Shown here: one piece after another, positions 5,327 to 6,381 of the stretch
How the letters are laid out: every line of letters begins with the position of its first letter
How positions within the stretch are numbered: position 1 is the stretch's first letter
Assembly (NCBI GenBank): GCA_003233295.1
Contig: QILJ01000572.1
Coordinates: 1 to 6,381, forward strand
From: Ignavibacteria bacterium
Lineage (GTDB): Bacteria > Bacteroidota > Ignavibacteria > Ignavibacteriales > Melioribacteraceae
Length of the DNA stretch: 6,381 bases
Direction of reading: 5' to 3'
Notes under the pieces: generated by a model
What the model saw: only the letters and a program-made list of their open reading frames with translations
The model's database searches: none
Told to the model about the DNA's origin: nothing
Made by a program: the position numbers and the translations under genes

Positions 5327-6381
5327 GTTTGAAAAGAGCGAAAAAACAAAAGAATCATTAGACTATAAAATTCCTGTTGAGTGGCGGGACACGGTGAGGA
5401 TTCGTACGCTTTATCCGCCCATCCCTAAAAACACGGGCAATATCAACTTTGATATTTACGATTTTGAAATGCTCTTTAACGATACCGCCACAAAGGAACT
5501 TATGCGAACGGGCAAGACCATCGGATGTTTTTATATCGAGTCTCCGGGAATGCGTTCGCTGCTGCGCCGGCTTAATGTTGAAACTTTTGAGATGCTTACT
5601 GCGGCAAGTTCGGTTATACGTCCGGGTGTTGCAGAGAGCGGAATGATGCAGGAGTTTATCGCACGCCATAAAGATCCTTCGCGTAGAAAATATCTTGTAC
5701 CTGAAATGGAAATCTACCTCGGCGAAACTTACGGTGTGATGATCTACCAAGAAGATGTAATTAAAGTTGCACATCACATTGCAGGATTAAGTTTGGAAGA
5801 AGCCGATCTTCTGCGAAGAGCGATGAGCGGAAAGATGCGTTCGCATCATGCAATGCAAAGAATAGTTGATAATTTTTTTTCTTCTGCAAAAGAGAAAGGT
5901 TTAACCGATTACCAGGCAAAAGAACTGTGGCGGCAAATCGAATCATTTGCGGGTTACTCTTTCTGTAAAGCTCACAGCGCATCGTTTGCTTTACTTTCTT
6001 ACCAGGTTGCTTTTCTTAAAGCGCATTATCCTGCAGAGTTTATGGCAAGTGTTTTAAATAACGGCGGCGGATTTTATTCTGCTGCAGTTTATGTGCAGGA
6101 AGCAAAACGTCTTGGCTTGAAGATAAAACTTCCATCTATTAATGAAAGCGAAAAGGAATATGCTGGAAAGGGGAGAGCAATCCGAATCGGTTTGAAAGCA
6201 ATTAAAAATCTTTCCTACAATGCAATCAATAGAATAATTGAGGAAAGAAACCATAACGGTAAATACATTTCACTTGCAGATTTTCTTGTACGTACAAAAC
6301 TTGCTTACGAAGAAACAGCCCTGCTTATAAAGTGTGGTGCAATGGGTTACTTCCGGCAAACGCGCCCGACTCTTATGCGGC
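5325..6381 (+). CDS. dnaE: DNA polymerase III alpha-family protein lacking its N-terminal half (3' end outside window)
   Basis: The frame is open from TAG at 5301 to the right edge, 352 codons from ATG 5325. Clear family motifs run from about residue 43: GCFYIESPGMRSLLRRL (67-83), IRPGVAESGM (98-107), LGETYGVMIYQEDV (132-145), LEEADLLRRAM (157-167), FAGYSFCKAHSASFALLSYQ (208-227), LKAHYPAEFMASVL (231-244), then GLKAIKNLS (289-297) and the start of a helix-hairpin-helix region. This corresponds to the family from roughly E. coli alpha residue 580 onward. The PHP domain and the palm with catalytic Asp401 and Asp403 are absent; D22 before RIRTL could be a remnant of the Asp555 segment (FDFLGLRTL), but this is weak. 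VIRPGVAESGM and RRAMSGKMRS differ from replicative DnaE (YRPGPL, RRAMGKKK), suggesting a non-replicative, mutagenesis-type paralogue. Residues 1-40 match nothing I recognise and may be foreign sequence fused on. It cannot polymerise alone; it is either a 5'-truncated pseudogene or half of a split enzyme. Confidence 0.85.
   Translation, partial: MFEKSEKTKESLDYKIPVEWRDTVRIRTLYPPIPKNTGNINFDIYDFEMLFNDTATKELMRTGKTIGCFYIESPGMRSLLRRLNVETFEMLTAASSVIRPGVAESGMMQEFIARHKDPSRRKYLVPEMEIYLGETYGVMIYQEDVIKVAHHIAGLSLEEADLLRRAMSGKMRSHHAMQRIVDNFFSSAKEKGLTDYQAKELWRQIESFAGYSFCKAHSASFALLSYQVAFLKAHYPAEFMASVLNNGGGFYSAAVYVQEAKRLGLKIKLPSINESEKEYAGKGRAIRIGLKAIKNLSYNAINRIIEERNHNGKYISLADFLVRTKLAYEETALLIKCGAMGYFRQTRPTLMR

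Noticed and set aside
5358..5777. 139-codon minus-strand ORF
   Set aside because: It lies opposite the strongly conserved polymerase frame, and its translation is low-complexity without motifs.
5952..6005. Split DnaE intein, as in cyanobacteria, to explain the missing N-terminal half
   Set aside because: The usual split site (YSFCKAHSAS here) is continuous inside this ORF and no intein motif precedes it; the truncation lies far upstream of that site.

Overview
The window looks chromosomal and comes from an AT-rich bacterium of the Bacteroidota/Chlorobiota/Ignavibacteria group. The evidence is an FtsZ tail with a long acidic linker ending in FLRMIMD, a secreted protein carrying a type IX secretion (T9SS)-style FPNPYNPAT domain, genes that mostly lack Shine-Dalgarno sites, and intergenic regions full of short palindromic repeats. 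The lineage is inferred from these traits and was not tested by a search.

Layout, left to right. The 3' end of ftsZ (3-392) enters from the left. A 100-bp nested palindromic repeat follows it (408-507). On the minus strand is a small CPXCG-like zinc-ribbon gene (591-776) with its own promoter and a good ribosome binding site. A hairpin-rich mosaic (885-1170) comes next: two diverged copies of a ~100-bp two-hairpin unit with two further perfect hairpins between them. A 745-residue exported protein (1277-3514) carries a T9SS type A-like domain near its N-terminus, where such a domain is not expected. A 55-residue signal-peptide-like ORF (3565-3732) and a 401-residue helical protein of unknown function (3767-4972) follow. 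After an AT-rich gap (4973-5294), an 11-bp perfect inverted repeat overlaps the start codon of a DNA polymerase III alpha-family ORF (5325 to the right edge). That ORF begins in the middle of the family domain and lacks the PHP domain and most of the palm.

I see no single operon or pathway linking these genes. The window reads as a housekeeping gene end followed by a repeat-rich accessory stretch. The points most worth a second look are the internal T9SS-like domain, the headless polymerase with an operator-like palindrome over its start, and the repeat mosaic. I did not find a convincing new multi-gene system.
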